Positions 8,507 through 17,511 of a stretch of DNA of 64,000 nucleotides are shown in pieces; position 1 is the stretch's first letter, and each line of letters starts with the position of its first letter. The DNA comes from Flavobacterium sp. MDT1-60 (GTDB lineage: Bacteria > Bacteroidota > Bacteroidia > Flavobacteriales > Flavobacteriaceae). A model generated the notes under the pieces. That model was given only the letters and a program-made list of their open reading frames with translations, was not told where the DNA came from and searched no databases. Position numbers and translations under genes: made by a program. The stretch spans positions 930,001 to 994,000 of the forward strand of contig NZ_CP062159.1 in the NCBI RefSeq assembly GCF_014844035.1, given 5' to 3'.

Positions 8507-9664
8507 TTACAAAGTTCCTCTCAATTCCTGCTCTCTCTCAATTGACTCAAAAAGGGCTTTAAAGTTTCCTGCACCGAAGCCTTTTGCGCCCATTCTTTGA
8601 ATAATTTCGAAAAATAGAGTTGGTCTGTCCTGAACTGGTTTTGTAAATATTTGTAATAAGTAACCATCTTCATCGGCATCTACCATGATGGCTAATTTTT
8701 CAATTTCGTTTAAATCTTCCTTCATCATATCCATATGAACACCTAATCTTTCTGGTATTGCCTGGTAATATGTGTGTGGGGGAGCAGATAAAAACTCAAC
8801 ACCACGTGCTTTTAAGTCAGAAACTGTTTTTATAATGTCATCCGTCGCAATGGCAATATGCTGAATTCCAGGTCCACCGTAAAAATCTAAATATTCTTCA
8901 ATCTGAGATTTTTTCTTTCCTTCAGCTGGTTCATTGATTGGGAATTTAATTCTTCCGTTTCCGTTAGACATTACTTTACTCATCAAAGCCGAATATTCAG
9001 TATTGATTTGTTTGTCATCAAAAGACAGGAAATTAACAAATCCCATAACATCTTCGTAGAATTTTACCCAGGTATTCATTTCATTCCAACCCACATTTCC
9101 AACCATGTGATCAATATATTTCAATCCGGTTGGCGCTGGATTATAGTCTGATTTCCATTCTTTGTAACCTGGCAAGAAAACCCCATTGTAGTTTTTTCTT
9201 TCTACAAAAATGTGAACGGTTTCTCCATAAGTGTAAATTCCGGAGCGAACTACTTCTCCAAATTCATCTGACTCCACAGTTGGTTCCATAAAAGAACGAG
9301 CGCCACGTTTCATAGTTTCTTCGTAAGCACTTCTCGCATCTTCAACCCAAAGAGCAGCGACTTTTACACCGTCGCCATGTTTTTGAAGATGTGCGTGAAT
9401 TGGAGAATCCTGCGTTAAAGGTGTTGTCAAAACAATTCTTATTTTATCCTGCTTCAAAACATAAGATGCTTTGTCTTTTACTCCGGTTTCTAATCCTGCA
9501 TAGGCCAATGACTGATATCCGAAAGCAGTTTTATAATAATGTGCCGATTGTTTTGCATTTCCCACGTAGAATTCTACATAGTCTGTTCCTAATAATGGAA
9601 GGAAATCTTGTGCTCCTTCAAATATTTTTTCTAATCCGTATTCTACTGATTTAACTTGTTTCAT
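8507..9664 (-). CDS. hpd: 4-hydroxyphenylpyruvate dioxygenase
   Basis: Converts 4-hydroxyphenylpyruvate to homogentisate in tyrosine/phenylalanine breakdown; a cytosolic Fe(II) enzyme. 385 residues from MKQVKSVEYG. An ATG 18 bases earlier lies inside the upstream repeat and is less likely. Two vicinal-oxygen-chelate domains are visible. Iron ligands are His about 186 (YIDHMVGNVGWNEM), His about 269 (GIQHIAIATDDI) and Glu about 353 (FFEIIQRMG). The C-terminal helix KGFGAGNFKALFESIE is the family's gate helix. hmgA, the next enzyme, lies upstream with a four-helix-bundle gene between them; all three are on the minus strand. Confidence 0.97.
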   Translation of the reverse strand: MKQVKSVEYGLEKIFEGAQDFLPLLGTDYVEFYVGNAKQSAHYYKTAFGYQSLAYAGLETGVKDKASYVLKQDKIRIVLTTPLTQDSPIHAHLQKHGDGVKVAALWVEDARSAYEETMKRGARSFMEPTVESDEFGEVVRSGIYTYGETVHIFVERKNYNGVFLPGYKEWKSDYNPAPTGLKYIDHMVGNVGWNEMNTWVKFYEDVMGFVNFLSFDDKQINTEYSALMSKVMSNGNGRIKFPINEPAEGKKKSQIEEYLDFYGGPGIQHIAIATDDIIKTVSDLKARGVEFLSAPPHTYYQAIPERLGVHMDMMKEDLNEIEKLAIMVDADEDGYLLQIFTKPVQDRPTLFFEIIQRMGAKGFGAGNFKALFESIEREQELRGTL

Positions 9665-9753
9665 AATTAGATAATTTGTCAATGAGAAAATTAGATAATT
9701 TGGAAATGCAGCTAATTAAAATCAATTTTCTAGTTGACGCATTTTCAAATTTT
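9665..9753. repeat. AATTAGATAATTTG phrase repeats and spacer
   Basis: AATTAGATAATTTG occurs at 9665-9678 and again at 9689-9702 (24-base period). The spacer ends with TTGACGCATTTTC (9734-9746), which recurs at 10188-10200 on the other side of the four-helix-bundle gene. The first copy abuts the hpd start codon. Confidence 0.75.
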
Positions 9754-10113
9754 CTAATTCCTTTTAGATGTTGATATTATTTTATTTAAAATTTTTAAAA
9801 TTTCTGACAGTTCATTTAATAAATCTTTACAATCTGGATAAGCTTTATGTGCGTCACATAGAAATAACCAATACTCCGTTTCGTCCGCTTCTTTGATTGC
9901 AATTTTTAATTTATGAATAAAATCTGCCTTACTTTCTGCATTTTGTGATTCTTTTGAATTAGCTCCAATAGACGTTCCGCTTTTTAATAATTGATTAGCA
10001 ATTACAAATTTCTTTTGTTCCTGTAAATCGCTGGTATAGTCGATTATGTTTAAGGCAAAATTGAAAGTTTTTATTAAAAGAGCGTTGTCTTTATATTTCT
10101 CGTTGAAAGTCAT
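9754..10113 (-). CDS. Four helix bundle protein (23S rRNA IVP type)
   Basis: A 119-residue, all-helical protein with the pattern of the 23S-rRNA-intervening-sequence family (TIGR02436 style): IANQLLKSGTSIGANSKESQ, then AESKADFIHKLKIAIKEADE, then TEYWLFLCDAHKAY. The family shares its fold with the Avd accessory protein of diversity-generating retroelements, but I see no reverse transcriptase or 23S gene here. Its cellular job is unknown. It sits between hmgA and hpd, flanked on both sides by AATTAGATAATTT repeats, a 13-base direct repeat and a 21-bp perfect inverted repeat. This looks like an inserted cassette rather than an original pathway member. Confidence 0.88.
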   Translation of the reverse strand: MTFNEKYKDNALLIKTFNFALNIIDYTSDLQEQKKFVIANQLLKSGTSIGANSKESQNAESKADFIHKLKIAIKEADETEYWLFLCDAHKAYPDCKDLLNELSEILKILNKIISTSKRN

Positions 10114-10120
10114 TTTTTTT

Positions 10121-10230
10121 AATTTGATAATTAGATAATTTATTTTGTAAGTTTAAAATTACAATATTTAATTGTCTAATTTCCAAATTGACGCATTTTC
10201 TAATTAAAGAAATTATCTAATTATCAAATT
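10121..10230. repeat. 21-bp perfect inverted repeat element
   Basis: The arm at 10121-10141 is exactly complementary to the arm at 10210-10230 (AATTTGATAATTAGATAATT plus one T). The 68-base centre contains the direct repeat TTGACGCATTTTC (10188-10200). The element lies just upstream of the four-helix-bundle gene and downstream of hmgA. Confidence 0.8.
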
Positions 10231-10244
10231 GGCACATTGACTAA

Positions 10245-11402
10245 TTATTCACACCAGGATTTATAATACTGTCCATCATCCAATCCCATAGCTTCTTCCG
10301 TAACCATTAACGGTCTGAAAGTATCAACCATAACGGCTAATTCCTGGGTTTCTTTATGACCAATACTGCGTTCCATTGCGCCTGGTGCAGGACCATGCGG
10401 AATTCCTTTTGGATGTAAAGTAATATGACCCTGCTCGATATTATTACGGCTCATAAAATCGCCATCAACATAATAAAGTACTTCGTCTGAATCTATATTA
10501 CTGTGATTGTACGGTGCCGGAATTGCCTTCGGGTGATAATCGTAAAGTCTCGGGCAGAAAGAACAAACGACAAAAGTGGCCGTTTCGAAAGTTTGGTGCA
10601 CCGGAGGCGGTTGGTGAACACGCCCCGTTATAGGTTCGAAATTGTGAATTGAGAATCCGTATGGGAAATTGTAACCGTCCCAGCCCACAACGTCAAAAGG
10701 ATGAGTGGCGTAAACCACTTCGTGAATCATTCCTTCTTTTTTGATTTTAATTAAAAAATCGCCTTTTTCGTCATGTGTTTCCAATTCGTTTGGCAAGATA
10801 AAATCACGCTCGCAAAATGGCGAATGCTCTAAATGTTGTCCAGACTGGTTTTTATAACGTTTTGGAGTATAAAAAGGAGAATAAGATTCGACATAAAAAA
10901 GTCGGTTTTCTTCGGTGTCAAATTCTATTTGATAAATAATGCCTCTCGGAATAATTAGATAATCACCATATTCAAAAGGAATATTTCCTAACATGGTTCT
11001 TAATTTTCCTTTTCCTTTATGGATGAAAAGCATTTCATCGGCGTCGGCATTTTTGTAGAAATAATTTCGAAGCGATTCTTTTGGAGCGGCAAGTCCAATA
11101 ATACAGTCTTTATTGACTAACGTGGCTTTTCGGCTGTCTAAAAAGTCATTTTCCGGTTTTAATTCAAAACCTTTAAAAAGTAATGATTTTATGTTTTTTC
11201 CTATTGCAATTTTTGGTTCAACCGAATAAGAATTTAAAATTTCTTTAACCTGTGTTGGTCTGTGAACATGATAAGACAATGACGAATGTCCATGAAAACC
11301 TTCGGTACCAAACAATTGTTCGTAGTAAAAACCTCCATTTGGTTTTTCGAATTGAGTGTGTCTTTTTTGAGGGAAATCTCCAAGTTTATGATATAATGGC
11401 AT
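10245..11402 (-). CDS. hmgA: Homogentisate 1,2-dioxygenase
   Basis: Opens the ring of homogentisate to maleylacetoacetate, following the hpd reaction. 385 residues, the shorter bacterial form. Cupin-type features: MLFIHKGKGKLRTMLG and FEYGDYLIIPRGIIYQIE in the N-terminal half; HPFDVVGWDGYNFPYGFSI in the middle; and the metal site around PYNHSNIDSDEVLYYVDG (His about 300, Glu about 307) and HPKGIPHGPAPG (His about 336). It is upstream of hpd on the same strand and likely in the same transcriptional unit, interrupted by the four-helix-bundle gene. A fumarylacetoacetase gene is not in the window. Confidence 0.94.
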   Translation of the reverse strand: MPLYHKLGDFPQKRHTQFEKPNGGFYYEQLFGTEGFHGHSSLSYHVHRPTQVKEILNSYSVEPKIAIGKNIKSLLFKGFELKPENDFLDSRKATLVNKDCIIGLAAPKESLRNYFYKNADADEMLFIHKGKGKLRTMLGNIPFEYGDYLIIPRGIIYQIEFDTEENRLFYVESYSPFYTPKRYKNQSGQHLEHSPFCERDFILPNELETHDEKGDFLIKIKKEGMIHEVVYATHPFDVVGWDGYNFPYGFSIHNFEPITGRVHQPPPVHQTFETATFVVCSFCPRLYDYHPKAIPAPYNHSNIDSDEVLYYVDGDFMSRNNIEQGHITLHPKGIPHGPAPGAMERSIGHKETQELAVMVDTFRPLMVTEEAMGLDDGQYYKSWCE

Positions 11403-11716
11403 GGCTTTTCAATTAGATAATTTGTAAATTAGATAATTCGAAAAATTTGAATTGTGTGAACAGATAATCAGCTCAACTTTTGTGTCGACCAATCATCTCA
11501 ATTCGGTAGTTTTATTCAGGATTTCTCTTGATAAGGAATTGAAGATACTCTAATAAACCTGTCCATTTTGTTTTCATTATAACAAATGTCGTAATTTTTA
11601 TTGAGTAAAATTATAAATTATATCAGTTATAAACATTAATTCTTTATTTTTTTTGAAATAAATTTTATATAACAAAAAAATAGTACGATTTTTTTGAACT
11701 ATTATATAAGAGAACA
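11403..11716. other. Intergenic region upstream of hmgA
   Basis: 314 bases. The part next to hmgA holds two more AATTAGATAATT-type phrases (11411-11440), the same phrase seen at hpd and the four-helix-bundle gene. The remainder is AT-rich, with no gene and no clear promoter box that I can defend. Confidence 0.6.
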
Positions 11717-13921
11717 TTAAAACATAAAACCAATACTAAACCAGGTAAAACTTTTTGACATTTCTGGTGACCAGGATTGTTTAATTTCGATTGGGCCAAT
11801 AATAGTTTCCAGTCCATAACCCACCGCATAACCTGAATATTTGGGCATTGATACCCAATCAACAGTAGAGAAAATGTCATCACCTAAGTTGGCAAAATTC
11901 GCAGAAAAATTGACATGATTCTTTTTGAAAACTTCATAATCTAAAGTAATTCCCGCTTTTATAAAACTATTTCCAGAAATACTTAAAAAATCATATCCGT
12001 AGAAATAATTGAAGTTATTTATTTTGTTATAACCGTAACCTCCTAAGATATAATCGAAAAAAGGAACGCTGTCATTTCCAAAAGTCAGCCCCGCATCTGC
12101 TTCAAATTTGAAAGTTGCCTTTCTAAATAAAGTATTGGCTACTGCGATTTCGGCCTTTGCCATAGAATAAGGCTTGAAAGTATTGGTGTAATCAGAAGAT
12201 CCAAGATATGTTTGTACATCCGTAGAAAAAAACAATCCCGAATGTGGAAAGCTTTTATTATCGAATGAGTCATATTTTAAATAGCCAAATGCACTAAAAT
12301 AACTGCTTTTATCTATTACATTATCTGTATTAGATAAAGTTGGTGAATTGATTTTTAAATATTTGTATTCTAAACCACCGCCCATTAAAAATTTTTGTAC
12401 AAAAATGGTCTGAAAATAGGCCTGATTACTAAGATCCAGGAAATCAACATTAATTAAATTGACACCAGGATTTGGAGTAGTTAAATTCCCAAGACTGCTG
12501 GTTACATTTCGGTTAAATTGATTTAATCTTGAACGGAATCCAAAACTGATATTAAAACCATTTTCGACATAATAATTTAAATCATATCTGAAATTATCCC
12601 CTAAAATAATATCTAACGAAGTAATATCATTTTTTAGAAAAGTTTTTTTGTGTGTAAGATTTAATAGAATCGCACTTTTATAAAGTCCGTCATAATGCAA
12701 ACCCAGTTTTAAATAAGTTTGAGTTGGATTTTCTTTCAATACAAGATCCAAATCATCTTGTTTACCATCAGGTTGCAAACAATAGGATATGGTGCTAAAG
12801 TTTTGAGTCGCATTTAAATTGTTGATTCCAGTTTTCAGATCATTATAAGTTATAGTGCTTCCTGGTTTAAAACGAAGTTTACCATTGATGTATTCTTTGG
12901 TATAATTATCTAATTTTTCGCTGTTTATTTTTTTGATCTGAATAGTATCTGAACTTACTTTTAATTTGGGTTTTTTATAAAAATTATCTTCGTTAACCAA
13001 CGATTTAATTTTTTCATAAACGGCAAATGTAGCTTCTTCTCCTTTTCTGATAATTTCTTCACCTTTATCAAATGAAATTACACCAAAATCACGGATGTCC
13101 GGTTTTACATAAACATCAGTATCTTTTATTTTGCTTTTCATTTTATCAATCGACTGAAGATTGGTAATCTGAACTAAAATACGGGTTGCATTTTTAAGAC
13201 TTTTTCTTTTCAATAAATCGTCCTGAACGTCAACACCAATTATAATGTCAGCGCCAAGATTTCGGACTTCTTTAATGGGGTAGTTATTTACTACACCGCC
13301 ATCTACCAGTAAATTTCCATCAATTTCGACTGGAGTAAATAAGGAAGGAAACGCCGAACTCGCCATCATAGCCTGAACCAGATTTCCTTTGTTTAACAAA
13401 ACCTCTTCGCCAGTTTCGATATTGGTTCCAATACATAAAAACGGGGTTGGCAATTTATTGAAATCACGGATATGACGCACATTTCTGGTCAGACTGCTTA
13501 GTAAATTGTAATTGTACATTCCTTTTGAAAGAGCCTCTGGAATACCAACCCGAAAATTGCTAAACGGTAAAACTATCGCGTATAATTCGTCATTTTTTTT
13601 ACCATAAAAGTTTTTAGAGGATCGCGGAATATAGTCGTTAATTAATTCATCAAAATTGGTTTGTTTGAAAATAGAGTCAATTTGAGATGCATTGTAACCA
13701 GAAGCGTAAAGTCCGCCAATTACAGCTCCCATACTGGTTCCGCCAATATAATCGATTTTTATTCCAGCTTCTTCCAAAACTTTTAAAACACCAATATGTG
13801 CAAAGCCTTTAGCACCACCACCACTTAAAACCAGACCAATTTTAGGGCGTTTTACACTGTCTTGTTTTTGTTCCTGCGAAAAAGATTTTTCAGGAATAAG
13901 TAGTAATAAGGTAAGAAACAT
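11717..13921 (-). CDS. Patatin-like phospholipase fused to POTRA and Omp85-type barrel
   Basis: 734 residues from MFLTLLLLIPEKSFSQEQ, a signal peptide. The frame is open 35 codons further upstream, but those lack signal character. The patatin domain has the oxyanion GGGAKG (34-39), the nucleophile in GGTSMGA (Ser about 63) and the catalytic Asp in VDGGVVNNYP. A POTRA-like segment follows (INGKLRFKPGSTITYNDLKTGINNL reads as alpha/beta), then a C-terminal beta-barrel of the bacterial surface antigen (BamA/TamA) type, ending WFSIGFMF with a terminal Phe. Such PlpD-like proteins are outer-membrane lipases. The substrate is unknown. Confidence 0.92.
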   Translation of the reverse strand: MFLTLLLLIPEKSFSQEQKQDSVKRPKIGLVLSGGGAKGFAHIGVLKVLEEAGIKIDYIGGTSMGAVIGGLYASGYNASQIDSIFKQTNFDELINDYIPRSSKNFYGKKNDELYAIVLPFSNFRVGIPEALSKGMYNYNLLSSLTRNVRHIRDFNKLPTPFLCIGTNIETGEEVLLNKGNLVQAMMASSAFPSLFTPVEIDGNLLVDGGVVNNYPIKEVRNLGADIIIGVDVQDDLLKRKSLKNATRILVQITNLQSIDKMKSKIKDTDVYVKPDIRDFGVISFDKGEEIIRKGEEATFAVYEKIKSLVNEDNFYKKPKLKVSSDTIQIKKINSEKLDNYTKEYINGKLRFKPGSTITYNDLKTGINNLNATQNFSTISYCLQPDGKQDDLDLVLKENPTQTYLKLGLHYDGLYKSAILLNLTHKKTFLKNDITSLDIILGDNFRYDLNYYVENGFNISFGFRSRLNQFNRNVTSSLGNLTTPNPGVNLINVDFLDLSNQAYFQTIFVQKFLMGGGLEYKYLKINSPTLSNTDNVIDKSSYFSAFGYLKYDSFDNKSFPHSGLFFSTDVQTYLGSSDYTNTFKPYSMAKAEIAVANTLFRKATFKFEADAGLTFGNDSVPFFDYILGGYGYNKINNFNYFYGYDFLSISGNSFIKAGITLDYEVFKKNHVNFSANFANLGDDIFSTVDWVSMPKYSGYAVGYGLETIIGPIEIKQSWSPEMSKSFTWFSIGFMF

Positions 13922-13940
13922 GATTATGCTCCAGAAAGTG

Positions 13941-13954
13941 CCGATCGTTATCGG
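13941..13954. repeat. CCGATCGTTATCGG near-palindrome
   Basis: A 14-base near-perfect palindrome just upstream of the patatin start. A sister copy, CCGATAGCTATCGG, lies at 22821-22834. I recall this type of palindrome as frequent in Flavobacterium, but have not checked. Confidence 0.5.
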
Positions 13955-14077
13955 GGCGAAAAAAAATCCTTTTGACCGGGCCTGGGTATTGGAAATGGAA
14001 AGTTGGTTTGGACACATAAAAAACAACTAGTTGGTTTTGTAAAAGTCGGCAATTTTTTTTGCTTTTTATCGATTATT

Positions 14078-14590
14078 TTAATATGATTCTGTTTTTGAAA
14101 GTATTAATTTTTTATTACGATCATATTTCCAGATGTCATTATGTGTTCTTGCGCCACCCCTGCAACTTGAGGTAAGTGTTTTTTTAGTTTTGTCTACTTT
14201 TACATCGCAAAACATATCACATTTTGACTTGAAATTGGTTGGAAACTCTAAGAGGCCAAATTGTTGCGTTTTTGTATTGAAAATAAAAATCTGATATATG
14301 GAATAAACGCCCATTCCGTCGTCTGTATGAAAAGAAGCAAAATCGGTGAAACCATCAAAATTATAATCGTTGGTTTCTAAGTGGGAATCTTTTCCGGTTA
14401 TCGAAGCTTCAATATTTTTTACTATTTGAGTTTTTCCGGTTTTGGAATTTTTTACTTCTAAATTTTCAAAATTATTGGTGTAGCGTACATTGATTTTATT
14501 TTTGTCTTTTTGCAAAAATGAAATGTCGTTTTGACTATACGAAACGTTAAAAATATACAGCAGAAAAATAGATAAAATATGCTTTTTCAA
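14078..14590 (-). CDS. Secreted XAC2610-like protein
   Basis: A 170-residue protein with signal peptide (ILSIFLLYIFNVSYSQ). The core YNFDGFTDFASFHTDDGMG followed by SIYQIFIFNTKTQQFGLLEF resembles the FG-GAP-like, calcium-loop fold of XAC2610-related proteins. The function is unknown. It starts 6 bases after uvrC stops and is on the same strand, so it is probably co-transcribed although unrelated in role. Confidence 0.68.
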   Translation of the reverse strand: MKKHILSIFLLYIFNVSYSQNDISFLQKDKNKINVRYTNNFENLEVKNSKTGKTQIVKNIEASITGKDSHLETNDYNFDGFTDFASFHTDDGMGVYSIYQIFIFNTKTQQFGLLEFPTNFKSKCDMFCDVKVDKTKKTLTSSCRGGARTHNDIWKYDRNKKLILSKTESY

Positions 14591-14596
14591 AATGAA

Positions 14597-16396
14597 TCAA
14601 TTTTCTTTAGGATGATAGAATTCGACAATTTTTTTTGCTTTTGATACTCCTATAACGTCAGATATTTCTTTTTCTGAAGCTAACTTTAATCTTTTAACGC
14701 TTTTGAAATGTTGTATTAAAGTCAGCATGGTTTTTTCGCCAATGCCAGGAATACTTTCTACAGACGAATTAAGTGCTGCTTTGCTACGTTTATCACGATG
14801 AAATGTGATTCCGAAACGGTGCGCTTCGTTACGTAATTGCTGAATCACTTTTAATGTTTCCGATTTTTTATCAAGGTATAGTGGAATAGAATCTCCGGGA
14901 TAAAATAATTCTTCAAGGCGTTTTGCTATTCCGATAATTGCAATCTTTCCGCGCAATCCTAAATCATCAATACTTTTTAAGGCTGCTGATAATTGTCCTT
15001 TTCCACCGTCAATAATAATTAATTGTGGTAAAGGCTCATTTTCATCGAGTAATCTTTTATAGCGGCGATACACAATTTCGGTCATCGAAGCAAAATCGTC
15101 CGGGCCTTCAACGGTTTTTACATTAAAGTGGCGGTAATCTTTTTTACTCGCTTTTCCATCTTTAAAAACAACACAAGCGGCAACTGGATTTGTTCCCTGA
15201 ATGTTGGAGTTATCAAAACATTCGATATGACGCGGCTCAACAGGTAAGCGTAAATCTTTTTGCATTTGCGCCATGATACGATTGACATGTCGATCCGGAT
15301 CTACAATTTGTAATTGTTTTAATTGTTCGATTCTGTAAAACTTAGCATTTCTGATGGATAAATCTAAAATCTGTTTTTTATCGCCAAGTTGCGGAACTGT
15401 TGTTTTGATTTTTTCTCCTAAATCAACTTCAAAGGGAACAATAACTTCCTTTGATAATAAATTAAAGCGTTCACGAAGTTCGATTATGGCTAATTCTAAT
15501 AATTCTTCGTCGCTTTCATCTAGTTTTTTCTTAATTTCTAAAGTGTGCGAACGGATAATTGATCCGTGGGAAATTTGCAGAAAATTGACATAAGCCGCAC
15601 TTTCATCAGACACGATCGAGAAAACATCAATATTCGTAATTTTCGGATTTACAATCGTTGATCTTGATTGATAATTTTCGAGAATTTCTATTTTTTCTTT
15701 GATTTTTTGGGCCTCTTCAAAACGTAAATCCTGCGCATATTGATTCATTAAACGTTTGAAGTCTTTCATGCTTTCTTTGAAATTTCCTTTTAAAATTTCG
15801 CGAATAGCATCAACTTGTCGCTGATAATCTTCTAACGATTCTATTCCTTCACAAGGTCCTTTGCAATTGCCGATATGATATTCGAGACAAACTTTAAATT
15901 TACCTGATTTAATATTCGATTCACTCAAATCATAATTACAGGTTCTCAAAGGATATAATTCTTTGATTAAATCTAAAATCGTGTAAACCATTTTGAAATT
16001 AGTATACGGACCAAAATATTCAGAACCATCCTTTACCATTCTTCGGGTCAAAAATATTCTCGAAAAAGGTTCTTTTTTGATGCAGATCCAAGGGTAACTT
16101 TTATCATCTCGAAGCAACACATTGTAGCGAGGCTGCAAAGTTTTTATTAAGTTGTTTTCTAATAAAAGAGCATCCGTTTCAGTAGGAACAACGATGTGTT
16201 TTATGGTTACGATTTTTCGAACCAAGACATTTGTTTTTGCTGTATCGTGAATTTTATTGAAGTAGGAGGAAACTCTTTTTTTTAGATTTTTGGCTTTTCC
16301 TACGTACAATATTTTTTCGTCTTTATCATAATATTGATACACACCGGGATTGTCCGGCAAGGTTTGTATTTGAAGTTCTAAAGACGGTTTTTGCAT
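14597..16396 (-). CDS. uvrC: Excinuclease ABC subunit C
   Basis: Makes both incisions around bulky DNA lesions in nucleotide excision repair with UvrA and UvrB. 599 residues. GIY-YIG nuclease domain (about 13-92: NPGVYQYYDKDEKILYVGKA with Arg about 41). Cysteines CNYDLSE...CLEYHIGNCKGPC near 160-185. UVR motif (about 203-240). RNase H-like second nuclease domain (IECFDNSNIQGTNPVAACVV, then LIIIDGGKGQL). C-terminal helix-hairpin-helix (SVESIPGIGEKTMLTLIQHF). Complete and ordinary. Confidence 0.97.
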   Translation of the reverse strand: MQKPSLELQIQTLPDNPGVYQYYDKDEKILYVGKAKNLKKRVSSYFNKIHDTAKTNVLVRKIVTIKHIVVPTETDALLLENNLIKTLQPRYNVLLRDDKSYPWICIKKEPFSRIFLTRRMVKDGSEYFGPYTNFKMVYTILDLIKELYPLRTCNYDLSESNIKSGKFKVCLEYHIGNCKGPCEGIESLEDYQRQVDAIREILKGNFKESMKDFKRLMNQYAQDLRFEEAQKIKEKIEILENYQSRSTIVNPKITNIDVFSIVSDESAAYVNFLQISHGSIIRSHTLEIKKKLDESDEELLELAIIELRERFNLLSKEVIVPFEVDLGEKIKTTVPQLGDKKQILDLSIRNAKFYRIEQLKQLQIVDPDRHVNRIMAQMQKDLRLPVEPRHIECFDNSNIQGTNPVAACVVFKDGKASKKDYRHFNVKTVEGPDDFASMTEIVYRRYKRLLDENEPLPQLIIIDGGKGQLSAALKSIDDLGLRGKIAIIGIAKRLEELFYPGDSIPLYLDKKSETLKVIQQLRNEAHRFGITFHRDKRSKAALNSSVESIPGIGEKTMLTLIQHFKSVKRLKLASEKEISDVIGVSKAKKIVEFYHPKEN

Positions 16397-16533
16397 TCTG
16401 TTTTTGTTTCTGAAGATGGTCGAAAAGCTATCTGAAAAACCATTCTGTTTTTTTCGGGAAGCTTAACATGGATTTAGAGTCAAATTTACGAAATCAAAAG
16501 AATAATTTCTATATTTAGATTTTATAATTCTAT

Positions 16534-17511
16534 ATGAAAAATAACAAACCCATGATTATTTTTGGCGAACCGGTTTTGCCAGGAGAAAATAGAACAATAA
16601 ATGTTGAAATCGCCCGATTGCACACGACTACAAAACTTAATATTCCGGTAATTGTGCGTCGTTCTAAAATAGATGGTCCGGTAGTTTTATTCTCGGCCGG
16701 AATTCACGGTGACGAAATAAACGGGGTAGAAGTCGTACGCCAGATTATCAGCAAAAAGATAAATCGGCCAACTCGCGGAACGATTATTTGTATTCCTATT
16801 ATCAATATGTATGGTTTTGTAAATAAATCAAGAGAATTTCCTGATGGCCGCGACTTAAATCGTGTTTTTCCGGGAAGCAAAAAAGGTTCTCTGGCGAGTC
16901 GTTTTGCATTTCATATTGTGGCCGAGATTTTGCCGGTTATCGATTATGCAGTTGATTTTCATGCCGGAGGTGCGAGCAGGTTTAATGCTCCTCAAATTAG
17001 GATAACCGAAAATAATCCGGAATTAAGACTTTTGGCAGATGTGTTTAATGCTCCTTTTACATTGTATTCGAAGAATATTGCTGGCTCGTTTAGAAATACA
17101 TCTGAAAAGGCTAATGTAAAAATGTTGCTTTTTGAAGGAGGAAAATCATTAGATATTAATAATGTAATTGCAAATGAAGGAGTAATGGGAGTGAAGCGTT
17201 TGTTAAATTACCTGAATATGCTCGATCCAAAACAAATTGTTGAAGATGCAGTCCATCCTTCCATTTATATCAAATATTCAGTTTGGCTGCGAGCGAAATG
17301 TTCTGGATTATTACACGATTATAATTTAATTGGAAAGTTTGTAACCAAAGGAACAATTTTAGCGATTATAACAGATCCTTTTGGTAAATTCGAGCAAAAA
17401 GTAAAAGCGCCGCATGATGGATACATCATCAACGCCAATCATTCTCCAATTGTTTATGAGGGCGATGCGATTTACCATATTTCTAAAACCCTTCCTGATG
17501 GCGACGAATAA
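16534..17511 (+). CDS. Succinylglutamate desuccinylase/aspartoacylase family protein
   Basis: A 325-residue zinc hydrolase of the M14-like AstE/AspA superfamily. Zinc ligands lie in GIHGDEINGVE (His about 58, Glu about 61) and VDFHAGGASRFNAP. The substrate-binding NMYGFVNKSREFPDGRDLNR is typical. The C-terminal beta domain (VKAPHDGYIINANHSPIVYEGD) resembles a biotinyl-lipoyl-like fold. The substrate is unknown; members include RimK-associated deacylases. The next gene overlaps its end by 14 bases, so the two form an operon. Confidence 0.88.
   Translation: MKNNKPMIIFGEPVLPGENRTINVEIARLHTTTKLNIPVIVRRSKIDGPVVLFSAGIHGDEINGVEVVRQIISKKINRPTRGTIICIPIINMYGFVNKSREFPDGRDLNRVFPGSKKGSLASRFAFHIVAEILPVIDYAVDFHAGGASRFNAPQIRITENNPELRLLADVFNAPFTLYSKNIAGSFRNTSEKANVKMLLFEGGKSLDINNVIANEGVMGVKRLLNYLNMLDPKQIVEDAVHPSIYIKYSVWLRAKCSGLLHDYNLIGKFVTKGTILAIITDPFGKFEQKVKAPHDGYIINANHSPIVYEGDAIYHISKTLPDGDE

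Noticed and set aside
13922..14026. Upstream extension of the patatin-like protein
   Set aside because: It is read through a palindromic spacer element, and the signal peptide begins at 13921.
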